Made by a program: the position numbers and the translations under genes. A stretch of 64,000 nucleotides of DNA from Welwitschia mirabilis. Lineage: Eukaryota > Gnetophyta > Gnetopsida > Welwitschiales. The notes beneath the pieces are model-generated. The model saw only the letters and a program-made list of their open reading frames with translations, ran no database searches and was not told the origin of the DNA. Below, piece by piece: positions 35,561 through 47,999 of this stretch. The DNA lies in contig JBOZIK010000001.1 of NCBI GenBank assembly GCA_051453625.1, forward strand, positions 161,670,768-161,734,767. The letters run 5' to 3'. How positions within the stretch are numbered: the first letter of the stretch is position 1; each line of letters begins with the position of its first letter.

Positions 35561-35839
35561 CATTATTTTAAGTCATGATATCTCTCGGGAGGGGATTAAG
35601 ATGGACACTTCTAAAGTTGGTATTATTCAAAACCTAAGCCTCCCTACAAATGTTAAACAGGTTTAATTTCTTAGTCATTGTGGATTTTACCATTGATTCA
35701 TTTGTGATTATGCCACTATTTGAAAAACCCTTCACTTGTTACTAGAAAAAGAATCCAAATTTCAATGGAATGAATCTTGTCAACTTGCTTTTAATAGGGT
35801 TAACATAAATTGTCTTATGCTCCTATAGTAATGGAACCA

Positions 35840-36260
35840 ATTGGAAACTTGATTTTAAGCTTATACGTGATGAAAGTAACTTTGTCATGGGTGGGATTTT
35901 TTGTCAGAAATATGAGAATGATTTTAAAGTTATATCTTATCATAGTAAATCTTTGTCTAGAGCTCAAATAAACTGTACCACTATAGAGAAAGAGATGTTA
36001 GCCATTATCTTTTGCCTTGATTCTCTTAGACATTATCTTTTGGTCTTTCATACTAATATTTACACCAATATTACTACCATTCAATACCTGATGATTAAGA
36101 AAGATTCTAGTGCATATTTGATTAGATGAATCCTTCTTATGCAAGAGTTTAACTTGACCATCATAGATAAAGCAGGGAAGTATAATTGTATTGCTAATCA
36201 CTTATCTCAACCTTCTTCTCCTCTAGATAATACTATCATTGATGATTCATTTCATGATAA
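35840..36260 (+). pseudogene. Element 2 RNase H, decayed
   Basis: LIRDESNFVMGGIFCQKYEN, SYHSKSLSRAQINCTTIEKE, AIIFCLDSLRHYLLVFH, IYTNITTIQYLMIKKDSS, then R.ILLMQEFNL. One catalytic Asp survives (IRDES). The later one, in YTDH of the family, is Asn here (YTN). The Trp of RWILL is a TGA. Confidence 0.9.
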
Positions 36261-36359
36261 GAAGCTTTTCACTATTTATTCTTCTCATTCTTCTCCATGG
36301 TATGCCAAAATTGTGAACTATCTCGTGACCATGAAAACACCATAAAATTGGACCTATAA

Positions 36360-37545
36360 CTAATGCAAATCTTTTTTTCATAGAATAGGTGATTATGAAT
36401 GGATCGAGCCACATTTGTATCATAGGTGAAAAGATTAAATCATGAGAAAATTTGTGTCTGATTAAGAGATACCTAAGATTATTCATATTTCTCATGGTGG
36501 TATTTATAAAGGACATTTTTGTGGACATAAGACTATGATGAAGATCCTCCATTCTAGTTTTTACTGACCTTCTCTTTTTTGTGATTTATTTAATTTTACT
36601 AGAAGGTGTGATCCTTATCAGCATTACAGTAGCCTTGTTTATTCATAGGAAATGCCCTTTAGACTTAATCTTGAGTGTAAGCCTTTTGGTTATTGGGATA
36701 TTGATTTCATAAGCCCTATTTATCCACCTTTTCTCGATAAAAATTATATTTTAGTGGTTATGAATTACATGACTAAATAGTTAAAGCCATACCTACTTCT
36801 GTGAATGATGCCCAAACTATTTGTTATTTTTTTAGAACTTATGTCTTTTAGATATTTGATTTTTCTAAATTTATCATTAGTGATTAGGGTACTTATTTTA
36901 TTAATCAAATCTTTAAGAAACTTCTTTTCTATATTGCTATAAAACATAGAGCAGCTTATACTTATCATCCTTAAACTAATAAATAGGTTGAAAATGCCAA
37001 CAGAGAAATAAAAAAATGCTCTAAAAGCTTATCTCTATTAATAAAAAGTCTTATTATTTTAAACTTAATGATCTACTTTGGGCTTACTATACTAGTTGGT
37101 GTACTTCTCTTGGTTTTTTACCTTATGGACTTGTATATGGTAAAAAGTGTGTATTATCGGTTGATGTGTGCTATAATTCTTATTATGCATCTTATCAATT
37201 TAATCTTGTGGATTTTCATGAAAACCTTAAATCTGGTTTAGCCTAATTAGATCATCTTGATGAAAAAAGAACTTATGCTATACATCATCAATTAATCTAT
37301 AAAGCCTAAGAAAAGTTCAAACATGATAAAAATATTTTTCATAAAAAGTTTAAATCTAATTAACTTATCTTATTATATAATACTAGAGCTCATATTTTGA
37401 ATAATAAGTTAACATTTAAATAATTAGGTCATCCTTGCTTTGTAGAGAAAGTATGTATTAATTGCTCAGTTGAAATTTTAGACATAGAACCTAAAGAAAT
37501 TTAGAAGGTTAATGGGTAATGATTGAAACTATATGAGAGATTTTT
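36360..37545 (+). pseudogene. Element 2 integrase, decayed
   Basis: In the HHCC domain, HISHGGIYKGHFCGHKT and RRCDPYQ show that the last cysteine has become Tyr. The Trp before PSLF is TGA (36565). In the core, the first Asp is Asn (VVMNYMTK) and the second is kept (VISD.GTYF, about 36880). The Glu remains in one frame (VENANREI). The C-terminal part continues to about 37540. Confidence 0.85.
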
Positions 37546-39799
37546 AAATGCAACCATAAACATGGTAGAAGCACTTGTTTTGGAGGTTTTTCTTGATGAA
37601 GAGGACATCTTACGTATCATTGTTTAAGTTCTTTCTTAGCCTACTCCTTTGATTGATATTATAATATTACTTGATCATCTTTTAAACTTGACTTATGTAT
37701 TACTTTATGAAGTTTCATGATTAGCTTTGTACTTAGGTATTTACAAGTGGTAAGATTGGATTCACCCAATCTTAAGATATTTCCATGTCTATGAACTTCA
37801 TTTGAAGGAAGATGTCTTGGTTTCTTATGTATTTTTTCAATGGTGTTAAGGTCTTAGGTTATTTGGGAGTGTTATTTTCTATCTTTTATCTCACTTATTC
37901 ACCTTTATTTTTTTTAAGTGTGTGATCATGTGGGAATTTTTACAAAAAAAGGATTAAAAAAGAAAAAGAAATAATAACCATTAGTTATGATATATTGTTC
38001 TTTAAAAAAAAATACATGGTCATCATGATCTTCTACTGCACTATGATAAATATTTCCAAAAGGAACCTTTAGTAGTATTAGTAGCTATGAAAACTCTATT
38101 GGGAAGTCAGTTGGCCATGCTTTGCGAGTTCCTATGCCTCTGACAATGGTTTCACTCCTCTCATCATGGAAAAAGAAATAAACTTTGAGGTTAGAGATCA
38201 GTAGTATTCTTGGTATTATTAGAGGCATTGCTTGTTTCTAGACTCTTATTATTCCTACTTGGTCATGTTACTATTAGAGATGCAGGTGTATTTGTAGGGT
38301 GAGAGTATGTGAGTTCATTTCTAAGTAACTTTTGATTTTGACATCCATTATTTTATGAATTTAAAGCTTTAACTATCATCATAACTATTGCCTTTTCAAG
38401 TTAACTTTATGAAGTATATACATTTTTTCATGCATATTTACTCAGGTGATGTTATGATGTTTTCCTTAGGAGTTTGCTAAGTTGGTACTTAGGTTAGGTA
38501 AACAATATTCTTCTTGTTCCTTGTATCCATTTTTACTCTGTGTTTTTTTAGTTTTTAAGTTTAGGGTTTCAAAGTCATTTCTACATTTTCTTATTCTTTT
38601 ATAGGATCTTAATCATTTAGTAATTTTCTTACTGTTAGATCATGTTAAAACATTTTTTCAAAACACATGTAAAAGACTTTAAAAACACATCTTATCATTT
38701 TATACTTTTTATGAGTTCCCTTGTAGGTTTTGGAGATCTGAGTTTACCTTGGTTTTATTTTATGTTTGAGCACATTCATGCAGTTTTCTTTATAGGTTTT
38801 AACTTAGATAGTCTATTTTCTTAGCCATGGTTTTTTATGTTGTCTATGTTTGTCCCTTTTTATTTGGTTTTCTTAGTTTTTTGTGTGATTTTCTATCTTT
38901 CTGTAATTCTCTTTTGAGAATTGCTACTTAAATGATCATATTTAATTCTAAGTTTACTGACTAATCTTTTTCCATGCCCTATCATCCATCAAGTTGTCTA
39001 GACGACACTGGGCAAATGATGGTCTAATTTTTTCTGAGAGTTATCATAAGGCTGTTGTCTAGATGATATGATCAGATGATAACGCGATAAATCCATGGCT
39101 CAAATACTTTTTCCTTATTTTGTCTAATTTTCTCATTATTTTGGCCATTTCTTTGAGAGATGATGATCCCTTTGGCTAGCATCAACATTCCAGAACTTGT
39201 CCCACTCAGTTTCATTACTAGATTTATGAGTTTTCACTAGATTTGCAAAAATGAGATATGTTTCTCTTTCCTCCTATTTTTCATGGTTTTCCCCCATTTT
39301 TCAACCTTTCGATGCATGATTTTCATGTATATTATTCAATTTTTCGTGCTCTTCATTTTAGGACTTATGGATTTGAATTTCACAACATATGTTTTAAGTT
39401 ATAAGTATTTTTTTATATTACAAGGTATTTTTAGATTTTGACTTTTTGCACTCATTTTCTCATAAACTATAGGTTAAAATGTAGTGATTTTTTATCCAAA
39501 ATTAATTAGTTTAATATTTTATCCAATTTTTTTAGGTTTGATTTTTATTTTGAGAACTTTAAATTTTCACTTTGTGTGGGCCCATTAAAAATATTATTTT
39601 CACACTTCTTATGTTTTTCTCCTTTTTTTCTCTTATTTTTAAGCAATTCAGGATTCATTGCATCTTTTAGGAGGAGTAGGACATATTTCAATATTTTTGC
39701 TAGTTTTTCATCAATTTTAGGAGTTGTTATTGTGCATCCATATGATGTTTTTTTTAACTTAACTATCTATTTTTACTTGATGATTTTTGTATTTTTAGT
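37546..39799 (+). other. Element 2 3' spacer, first part
   Basis: No supported frame. 37980-38235 is the single-copy counterpart of the block duplicated in element 1 (GTTGGCCATGCTTTGCGAG). 38642-38824 is open, but I see no family. Recurrent words occur at 38985-39020 and 39057-39085. Confidence 0.6.
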
Positions 39800-41030
39800 T
39801 GAGTAGGCCCCATACGCATAGAGTTAGATAGACCAAGACTAAATTTGAGGCTATAGAGTAGGAGGTGAATCCTTTAGTAGAATAAGAGATTAAGCATGTG
39901 AAGCCCATATATCCGCCACCTTGACACTGTCCATCTTTGAGCATATAAACGACTAGCATCCATGTTGAGTAATATTTCAGAGATTTGATGAGCCATATAA
40001 AGCCTGAAATAGATCAGAGATTGACATATTTATGGCTTTATTAGATCATAGATGGTTATAGGTCTTATTATGTATCAGAGAGACGAGAGTTCTATGATAT
40101 CATGCACATAGAGAGGTGACCTGATGCTCGTACTCATCTTTAGAACATGATCATCATCTTCATACGAGATTATAAGATAGCCACACTCCCATCTCACATT
40201 ATAGTTATTGTAGATCTTAGAGGGCTTAGGAGTATGCACATTTATTTAACTAGTAAAACAGAGAAGTATCAAACCTATAGTGCCATTTTAGACATATCAG
40301 CTGACCTGACTATAGATTGACGACAAGTAAATATTACCCAGCTAACCCTTACTTACAGAGTATTATATAAAGAACTGATTTATAACATTAGTCCATCATT
40401 TCATGACAGTCATACTATGATGGCACAACTAAGATTTTGGCAACTTTTTGACAAGGGGAGGAGATGGACTTACTGAATTTTATCTGAAGGAGACTCAGAT
40501 CTATGATAGAGGCATGATATCTATAGATACTTAGTTATCCATACCTCCTCTAAGCTCTTTTTAGATGGTTTGGGATACTAGAGCCCATAGGTGAGCAGTG
40601 CATTTCACACATTCAGACTTCTACTTGCTATCTATAGGACATGGGTATATAGGTTTCAGGAGAGGTAGAGAGACCTATGATTAGAACTACCTTAGAGAAG
40701 ATTTAGGCTCTCCTGACTGAGACTGCTGAGACCATCAGAGATTTTATAGATAGAAGTATATAGGCACTTGATTAAAGGATCTAGAATTTTTAGTGAATAG
40801 TTGAGTAGTGAATCCTATCCATTAAGAGGAGAGTACAACACACTGAGGACCAGATAATGGACATGTACTAGCATGCTATCATCATTCAGCAGAGTATGAC
40901 TATAGATATTCTTAAGGTCATTCATGTCTAGGGAAATGAAATAATTAGATCCATCATCACATCTCTAGATGTCCATCTCCACATGGATCTTGAGCATTCT
41001 TCTTCTTCTTTCCTACTCTTAAGCTAATAG
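39800..41030 (+). pseudogene. Element 2 third ORF downstream of integrase, decayed
   Basis: A frame can be followed for about 190 codons: VSERREFYDIMHIER, THL.NMIIIFIRDYKIATLP, VDLRGLRSMHIYLTSKTEK, ILDISADLTID, LTYRVLYKELIYNISPSF and DSHTMMAQLRFWQLFDKG. After a frame change it continues with a probable coiled C-terminus (VERPMIRTTLEKI, ETAETIRDFIDRS, KRRVQHTEDQIMDMY). Stops are mostly at Gln, Arg and Trp positions. The same order is found in element 3. The place after pol is that of Athila env-like or ATHILA ORF-1 proteins. I see no clear transmembrane segment or signal peptide, so an envelope role is unsupported here. Confidence 0.55.
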
Positions 41031-41574
41031 ACGAGCCTCAGTTCATCAAGCATAGATAAGGAAAGTGATTTTTTATTATATTTTATTTCTCATCCTTTAT
41101 ACTTTTTATACTTAAAAAACTCTCTTTTAATATTATGTAGACATATCATTTTTCTAGCATAGTATATTCATTTTATCTGATTTTACATGATTATCTTTTA
41201 ATTCTTATGATAAGGATTTATTTGTACTTAGGTAAATTTTTCATTTTTGACTATTTATTTTAGTGGAAAGCTATTTATTATATTTGACTGATTATCTATA
41301 AAAATAAAAATTCTGTCATAGGTTCTAGATTTCAAAAACTTTTTTGAGCCTATCATCCCCTCCATCATCTAGAAGACAACTTAGATGATTGACTGGTGAG
41401 TCTTGGCATGTGTTTGTTTATTGTTTTAATTTAAAAAAAATTTAGTTTGTATCTCTGTAATTTTTACAAATATTTCTAAGATAATTTCATTAGGTATTCT
41501 AATTGTTTTTTTATCTAATAAGTTGGCTCACAAACATGGTTTACCACCTATTTTTATTAGAGATTGACAAGGCT

Positions 41575-41584
41575 AAGTGGAGGG
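41575..41584 (+). other. Element 2 polypurine tract
   Basis: AAGTGGAGGG, three bases before the 3' LTR, within the block GACAAGGCTAAG that element 1 also has. Confidence 0.8.
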
Positions 41585-41587
41585 CTA

Positions 41588-42680
41588 TGTTATATTGCCA
41601 ACTTATGCATATTTGACAAGGTATTTCTAGTTATTTTATGGTAAATATATAGGTAAATACTTGATTTATGTGATAATGGAGAGCTAGGATAAAAAGGATA
41701 AAAATATGCAATATTTATGATAATTTCACAGCATTTTGAACAAATATGAACACTTTATATTTCTGAAGATAACTTCTTGTAAACATTAAGGCTAATGAAA
41801 TAATCATATAATTATCAAAGGCCATCATCCATCTCATCGTTCAGACGACTATACAGATGACCATGCTAACTAGATGCTGACTAAAGTCTTTTTGGCAGTT
41901 GATGTAGATTGATTATGAGGTAGTATCATCTTCTCTATTGTCTGATGACTAGCTGGACAACATTGTCATAACATCTGAACTGAACATTTACTAAACTTTT
42001 TCCACTTTTATTTTTATTTTTCTTTTGTGTAGCTATTACAGTTTACCCATGCCTTTATGTCTTTGTTGTTATGTATTTGAGTTAATAAATAGAGATATTA
42101 CCCTTGACTTTTGATTGTGTTCATTTTCCCCTGAAATTCTTGTAACAAGAGATTGAAGGGCCGGAGATCTATCCTATAGTTCTAGAGAGACGTTTCCTTG
42201 GTGTTGGATGGTGTTTCATCCATTAAGATGTAACTACTTTATAACATGGATATTGTTTGATTCGTAATATAAAACATTTCCTTTTATGCTTTCAATGTGT
42301 AATCACTTCTCATCCTTATAGCTTATGATGCTTCTGATCTGGTAATAGTTTCTCTAGTGATATAGATTATGAGGGCAACCTTTATCAAGGTTGTGCTTGG
42401 TTAGATTAGGTTAAAGTACATTGTTGTTTCCTTTTCTTAGATTAGCTTTGCATGAGTATATTTCATTTTACTTTTATGCATTACAAGTTATTTCTATAGA
42501 TTAGTGTGTAAGCATTTCTCTTTAAAAGGCAACTCTCTTATTTTCTACTTTGGAGTTCAATGGATTATGACATCATGTCAACTCCTATCTATATTAGTGT
42601 GTTGTGTTTATGCATTATTATTTGTGATCTAACAAGATTCTACTTAGGACATAAATGTTGCATAAATATGCACTGCAATA
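41588..42680 (+). repeat. Element 2 3' LTR
   Basis: Starts TGTTATATTGCC and ends CACTGCAATA, where the final CA of the 5' LTR has become TA. It aligns with 30451-31541 throughout. Confidence 0.9.
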
Positions 42681-43000
42681 ATACTTCATAGGCATCTTTA
42701 CGTGAACAATGTCACCTTCACATTTGAAGCTAAAATCTAAGCTAGAAAACCTTTAAGGCTTACTTTTATTTATTAATCCCACATAAGATTTCATACTAGA
42801 AAATTTTATCACCATTGAAGATCCAAAACTTATTCCACTACCTTAGATACCTTAGATTCATTTGAGTCCACCATTTTGGATTTTTGGGATTCATAAGTCA
42901 TTGATTAAAAAACCTTTCCTTTGGGGTAGAAAACCTGATGCAAGGTCTAAGCATGTTTTGTTATGCTATTTTGGGTTTTCATAGTAGATAACGCCACCAA
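42681..43000 (-). pseudogene. LINE ORF1, N-terminal part (decayed)
   Basis: Reading leftwards, a possible start MVDSNESKVSKVVE (near 42880) is followed after frame changes by SYVGLINKSKP, SLDFSFKCEGDIVHVKMPMK, and then the junction. Joining this to 30450 across element 2 continues in frame into YSKHSKAHFKNSLIDKF, the conserved ORF1 strand. Continuity across the insertion is the main support; homology on this side alone is weak. Confidence 0.5.
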
Positions 43001-45542
43001 GGAGTTAACTAAAGGACGTGCTAAAGATGCACCATACTAAAAAAATTGAAATCATCTTTAGAAGATCTCTGAGGAAAAGGACCCTTACATGGGAAACTCA
43101 TGAAAGAGATGAACAAACCTATGCAATGAAGACATGCCAAATTTTGGCAAGAAATGCCCCTTGAACTACAGTTATGCTTCTTGAAAGAGAAATCCTGAAT
43201 TTACTATTATTCCTTACTCCACTCTCTTTTTCTCACCTCCCCATGGATAATCCAACCTCCATTAAAAAAAAACATAAAATTATATTTTAAAAAATGTATT
43301 TAAAAATAAACTTAAAAAAAATACTTTATGAAAAGATAAATTTAATAACTTAACTTAAATACCTTAATTTTTAGAATGTATCAGGAAGACATTACTCTTT
43401 GGATTTAAAAGCTAAAGAAGAAAGATGAAAATTAGATGTGAAATTTAAAGTGGTAATTAGAAAAATAAAACCTAAGATTAAATTTCATAGGTTTGAATAT
43501 GAAATTATAAAATGGAAGCCTTATTAAAGAAGAAAATGTATCTTACTGCTGCATACATGGCCGATTTGTTAGGTGGTAGAGAAATGGACAAAGAATTAAC
43601 TTAGATTTAAGAGATAAATAGAATGAAGACTTTTGTTATATGGATTATGTATGTTAAATGAGTTATAGACTTAGATGCACAGGCGAAGACTGTGTCTAAG
43701 AGATAACATTAATAATGTCTAGAATTTTATTAAAAGTTCGAACGTAAATATTATTATTTAAATGCTAGATGTACTGAAGCTATAAACCAGACTTAAAACA
43801 TGACTCGGTAACGTGTTATCAAAGGAATGATAAGAGAAAATGACGACATAAGTAGATTTAGTTCATGGAATGTAAAAAACCTATAAAAATAGTTAAGCAT
43901 GAAATTCTTGAGAGTATCCTTCTAAATAAAACATCAGTAATTTACTAGTTTTTTAAATGCCAAAATATGAATCACTCCATTTTAACTTCAATATAATTAA
44001 TAACAAAGAGAAATTACTTTAATCTTTACAACTTTTCATACATGGGTATTACAACCACTTGTAGGCATTGAAAAAGCTTCATCCACTATCAAGTCTAGCA
44101 ATATTCTTTAGAGCTAATTTCACTTTCAAAATGTGAATGCTCTTTACTTATGTTTGGATTAGCATTTTTATCTTGGGACTCATTTTATAGGATGAATTTG
44201 GTTCCATTAAGTTAGGTATTTCATTTTTAAAATTAGGTTTTTGTTTTCTAAATTAAAAATTATTTTTATTAAAACTTAATTTATTAGGGGAAACAGGTAA
44301 CATTGTGTTGGATAATTAGTGGCTGGGGATTGACCTTTCAGCCAAAACAAAGAATGACAGCTTTCATTAGTTGTATTATGCTAGTTGTTGCAATTATATT
44401 TACTCATATATAGGAAAACTTTTAGTTGAAAGATTACAAATTTCATTAGTTGTATTATATTAATACTAATATCAACTATATTTTGCAGATATTTACTTAT
44501 GTAAAGAAGATTTTCCAGTTGAAATCTAGAAGATTTTCTATTTGAAAATTAAGTTAAAAACACCCATATGCAACCATGATTAAAGGCCTGCTTATGTGTA
44601 GTAAGGAATTCATGTTAACCTAAGCCTCCTTTTCCTTAATGCTTTACTCATCTCTAAAAATTTTATATTAATAGAAAATATTTTCAAAAATAATCTATAA
44701 ATAGAAAATATTTTCAAAGTTTTTTTAATGAAGAGAAAATCAAGTAGGACAATCCAACACTACATAGTAGCTTTAACAACGCTGCTTGCATCTTGTCAAG
44801 CTATATCAATATTCTTGTTATCATTCATATACAATCTTAAGTTATTAAAAATACTTGAAAACATATATAACTATCATTAATATTTATAACTTTGATTACT
44901 CAAGCACTAACTGATAGCTATGGAGCAAACAACTATACTTATGTAATCTATAACTTCAATATTTAATAACCTCTTTACTCTCTTAAGGACCTAGTCCATT
45001 TCATTAAGATCAATTATCATCTTACATTTACATGCTTATTTCATTTCACAATATCGAAATTTAAGAAAACATCATGATGTAATTCACTTCACTTGAAATC
45101 ATAATTATTTCAAATATGCATATTATAAAGCCTTAGTTTCAATCACAATGTTGTTAAGAATGGTGTATTTTCAGAAGGAGTAGTCATGGCCTTGGTTATT
45201 ATAACACTTGGTATTATCTATTACAATATAATATCTACTATCAAATCGATAGCCTAGTGGATACATGAGAGCTAGAACATTACAATGGCTCAGCTAAGTT
45301 CATGAATAACCCACTACTACTTAGTCAGTTTTTGTCTCATAAAATGCATATGCCTAAAAGTTATTAGATTGTTTCCTTCACAACAGTAGCCTATGTTAGC
45401 TAGCAAGGTACTTTGTAATGGCGTTGTATTAGCTCTCTCTAAATGATCATGCATTGAATTATTGATAGGTGAGACAATTATTCTACTTCTCATAATTCAT
45501 GTCCTTTCTTTTTCTCTAACATATATGAGAATTTCTTTTAGA
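43001..45542. other. No gene seen; AT-rich
   Basis: 43260-43390 repeats the CTTAAATTTAAAA-like words of the block at 20440. At 44370-44460, TTTCATTAGTTGTATTAT occurs twice. Part of the LINE 5' region may extend here, but I could not read it. Confidence 0.4.
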
Positions 45543-45697
45543 AGCTATACCTTTTAAGGCATTTTTTTGTTAAAGTTTTTGAAAGACCTTTTAATGCATT
45601 TTTCTATCAAAATGCCTCAAAAGACCTTTAAGACATTTTTTTGTTAAAATGCCTCAAAGACCTTTTAAGGTGTTTATTTCAAACGTGCCTCAAAAGA

Positions 45698-46005
45698 CAC
45701 TACAAGAAATATAGGCTTTTAATGCATTTTAGAAATTCCTTAAAAGGAAATCTTCAAAAAACACTTTAAAAAGAATTGGATTTTAAGGCGTTTCTAAGGT
45801 GTTTGAATAAAAATACCATAGAATGTTTTTTTAGGCATTATTTTAATAAATGCCTCAAAAAGGCGTTATTTTAATAAATGCCTTAAAAGGCTTTTGAGAC
45901 ATTCTTTGAAATGAATGCTTTAAAAACCCTTTTGAGACGTTTTCCTAAATGAACGCCTTAAAAGCCCTCTGAGGCATTTCATTAAATAAACACCTTAAAA
46001 GGTTT
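45698..46005. repeat. Left subterminal repeat array of inner CACTA
   Basis: About ten copies, in both orientations, of a motif close to GCCTTAAAAGG with spacing 20-45 bp, often pairing as AAGGCATTT…AAATGCCTT so that the region can fold on itself. Confidence 0.75.
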
Positions 46006-46373
46006 ACTATGGTAAAAAAAAAATTACATGATTTATGCTCTATTTATAGAGCATTCTATACAAAAGCTACTGTTCTGAGTGCAGGAATCTGCAACTTAGT
46101 TCTAATGTCTAGATCTCATTTTTCTCATTTCTCCCATGAAGCCTCATTCATGTTCTCATTTCTTTCATGAATCCTCATTTATGTTTCTTCTTAGGTAATA
46201 TGTTTCTAAATAAATATATTTTAAAGTTGATTAAGCTCTTTTTTTTTCTAAATATCATAAGATTCAAAACTATGCTAAAAAAGTAAGATCTAAGCAACAT
46301 GCATTTTGTGTGATAGATCTCTATCTTTTAACAATTACCTTGTATCTGCAGTCGATTTTCCTTAGACCCAAAA

Positions 46374-46607
46374 CTAAAAAAAGGATATACGAGTAGTTAA
46401 ACATGCCCATTTTACTTGCATTATTTTTAAGAATTCAACTAAATTCCCACACCTGAAAATGATGATAGAGCCTTTTAATGTAGAAATCCTTAAAGTCCCT
46501 TCAAAGAGGGGCATAACCCTGAGTAAAGACAAGGCAAGAGAAACATGGTTAAAACTTGAAACTAAAGTTAGCCTTCCATTTAGAGTTTGACAACAAGAAT
46601 CTTCCAA
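46374..46607 (-). CDS. Small open frame of unknown nature within CACTA
   Basis: A 77-codon frame (MEDSCCQTLNGRLTLVSSF…) with no stop and moderate GC. I do not recognise it. It may be chance or the remains of cargo; there is no supporting neighbour. Confidence 0.15.
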   Translation of the reverse strand: MEDSCCQTLNGRLTLVSSFNHVSLALSLLRVMPLFEGTLRISTLKGSIIIFRCGNLVEFLKIMQVKWACLTTRISFF

Positions 46608-47092
46608 ATGGCCTTGACGTCTTAAGGTCTCAATATTGGCGATTGTCTAAGACGATTAGGGATCACATATTATTTTGCATAAGCTATATATTTCCCACAT
46701 CTTAACATCACATATTGTTTTGCATAAGCTATATATTTCTGAAGAAGTGGCACTGATAGTGGCACGAAATCATGATCTTTAAAAGAATTCAACTTCAGTC
46801 ATTACTATGTATAGTTTACTCAAATTTAAGCCTAATAAACCAACACTTTCAGTTTCACAAGAGCCAATCCAAATTTGTTGTCTAATAATATTTTTAAAGA
46901 TAGAAGGTGTCCCATTGTTTACTAAATTATAATGTTTCTTAAAAAGAATTATTTTTGTTTTATATTTTTTAATATCTTATATATAAAACTATTCTTATTT
47001 TTAATTAAGAAATAATATATTTTTTTAATATTTGAATTAAATATTATTTTTTATTTATCAAAACTACTATTTTACAACCTACAGTTAAATTT

Positions 47093-47245
47093 AAGACTCT
47101 ATAATAAATGCTTCTTTTACTATCGTGTTACTGCTTTTTCTTTTTAAGACTTTAATGGATGCTTCTTTTACTACTATGTTATTGCTTTTTATTTTTAAGA
47201 CTTTAATGGACGCTTCTTTTACTACCATGTTACTACTCTACACTC
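47093..47245. repeat. Three tandem ~52-bp units
   Basis: Units start at 47093, 47146 and 47197 with AAGACT.TA, followed by GCTTCTTTTACTA and GTTA.TGC. The last is partial. They lie within the inner CACTA. Confidence 0.8.
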
Positions 47246-47274
47246 ATGGATATTTTTTCAAACTACTGCTGTCA

Positions 47275-47460
47275 CTTCACTATTACTTCTCCTCTTAAAG
47301 GGAGGTGTGATTTATTGCTGTTACTTTTTTCTTATGTGTTTTTTTACTCTTATATTACCTTTTTTCTATTGTGTTCTCCTCGTGTATTTTACTATTGCTA
47401 TCACTATCCTGTTACTTCTCTCTCATCAAGGGAAGTGTGATTATTTACTGCTATTACTTT
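47275..47460. repeat. Two copies of a T/C-rich unit, ~130 bp apart
   Basis: TTACTTCTCCTCTTAAAGGG (47283) and TTACTTCTCTCTCATCAAGG (47410) are each followed by GGTGTGAT or AGTGTGAT and TTACTGCT or TTGCTGTTAC. Confidence 0.65.
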
Positions 47461-47999
47461 TACCTTTTGCTACTTTGTTTTGCTCAGGTAACTATGATTT
47501 CCCAAAGGTCCTTGTCTACTTTTTGGATGAATCTTTATAATGGATGACTCTCCTTTTGCTCTGATTTTGAACTGTCATGGAATATTACCATTGATGTCAA
47601 CACATGCGATTTCCAGTTGGCTTAAGCACTCAACAATCATGAGTGATCTAGATTATTCTTAACCTCATGCAAATTGACTGAGAACATGATTTTAATTAGC
47701 TGACTGTTTAATCCAGTTGTTAATATCACATGTATTCTAATATTAAATTCATGGATTCATGTCTTCATGAATTTACCATCAAAGGCTTCCTTTACCTAAG
47801 AAACTAAATAAAAAATTAAAAAAAATATTTATAGGCTCTATAAAATGTAGTGAAAATGCATTGATAGATTGGAATACGATTAGCTTGAGCCTTTGCATTT
47901 GGTCTGAAAAACTAGGTCTATCATTGTCTTGCATATGTCATTAAAAGAATCTAGACTTGAAATTGGGTTATTTAATTAGGCTTTAGATTGGGATTAAGC

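Larger units (their letters stand above)
30451..42680 (+). mobile_element. Athila/Tat-like Ty3-gypsy element 2, near full length
   Basis: A 12.2-kb LTR retrotransposon with 1.09-kb LTRs (30451-31541, 41588-42680), tRNA-Asp primer site, gag, protease, RT, RNase H, integrase, spacer, third ORF and polypurine tract. Gene style matches element 1, but the two are well diverged. It interrupts LINE ORF1. The expected 5-bp duplication is eroded (GTAGT on the left, ATACT on the right; 3 of 5 match). By eye, roughly one base in six differs between its LTRs, so the insertion is old. Confidence 0.9.

Noticed and set aside
43020-43130. Plus-strand piece resembling a gypsy chromodomain (TLTWETHERDEQ)
   Set aside because: Only a few residues fit and no pol lies upstream. 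The minus strand here is better explained as the LINE 5' region.
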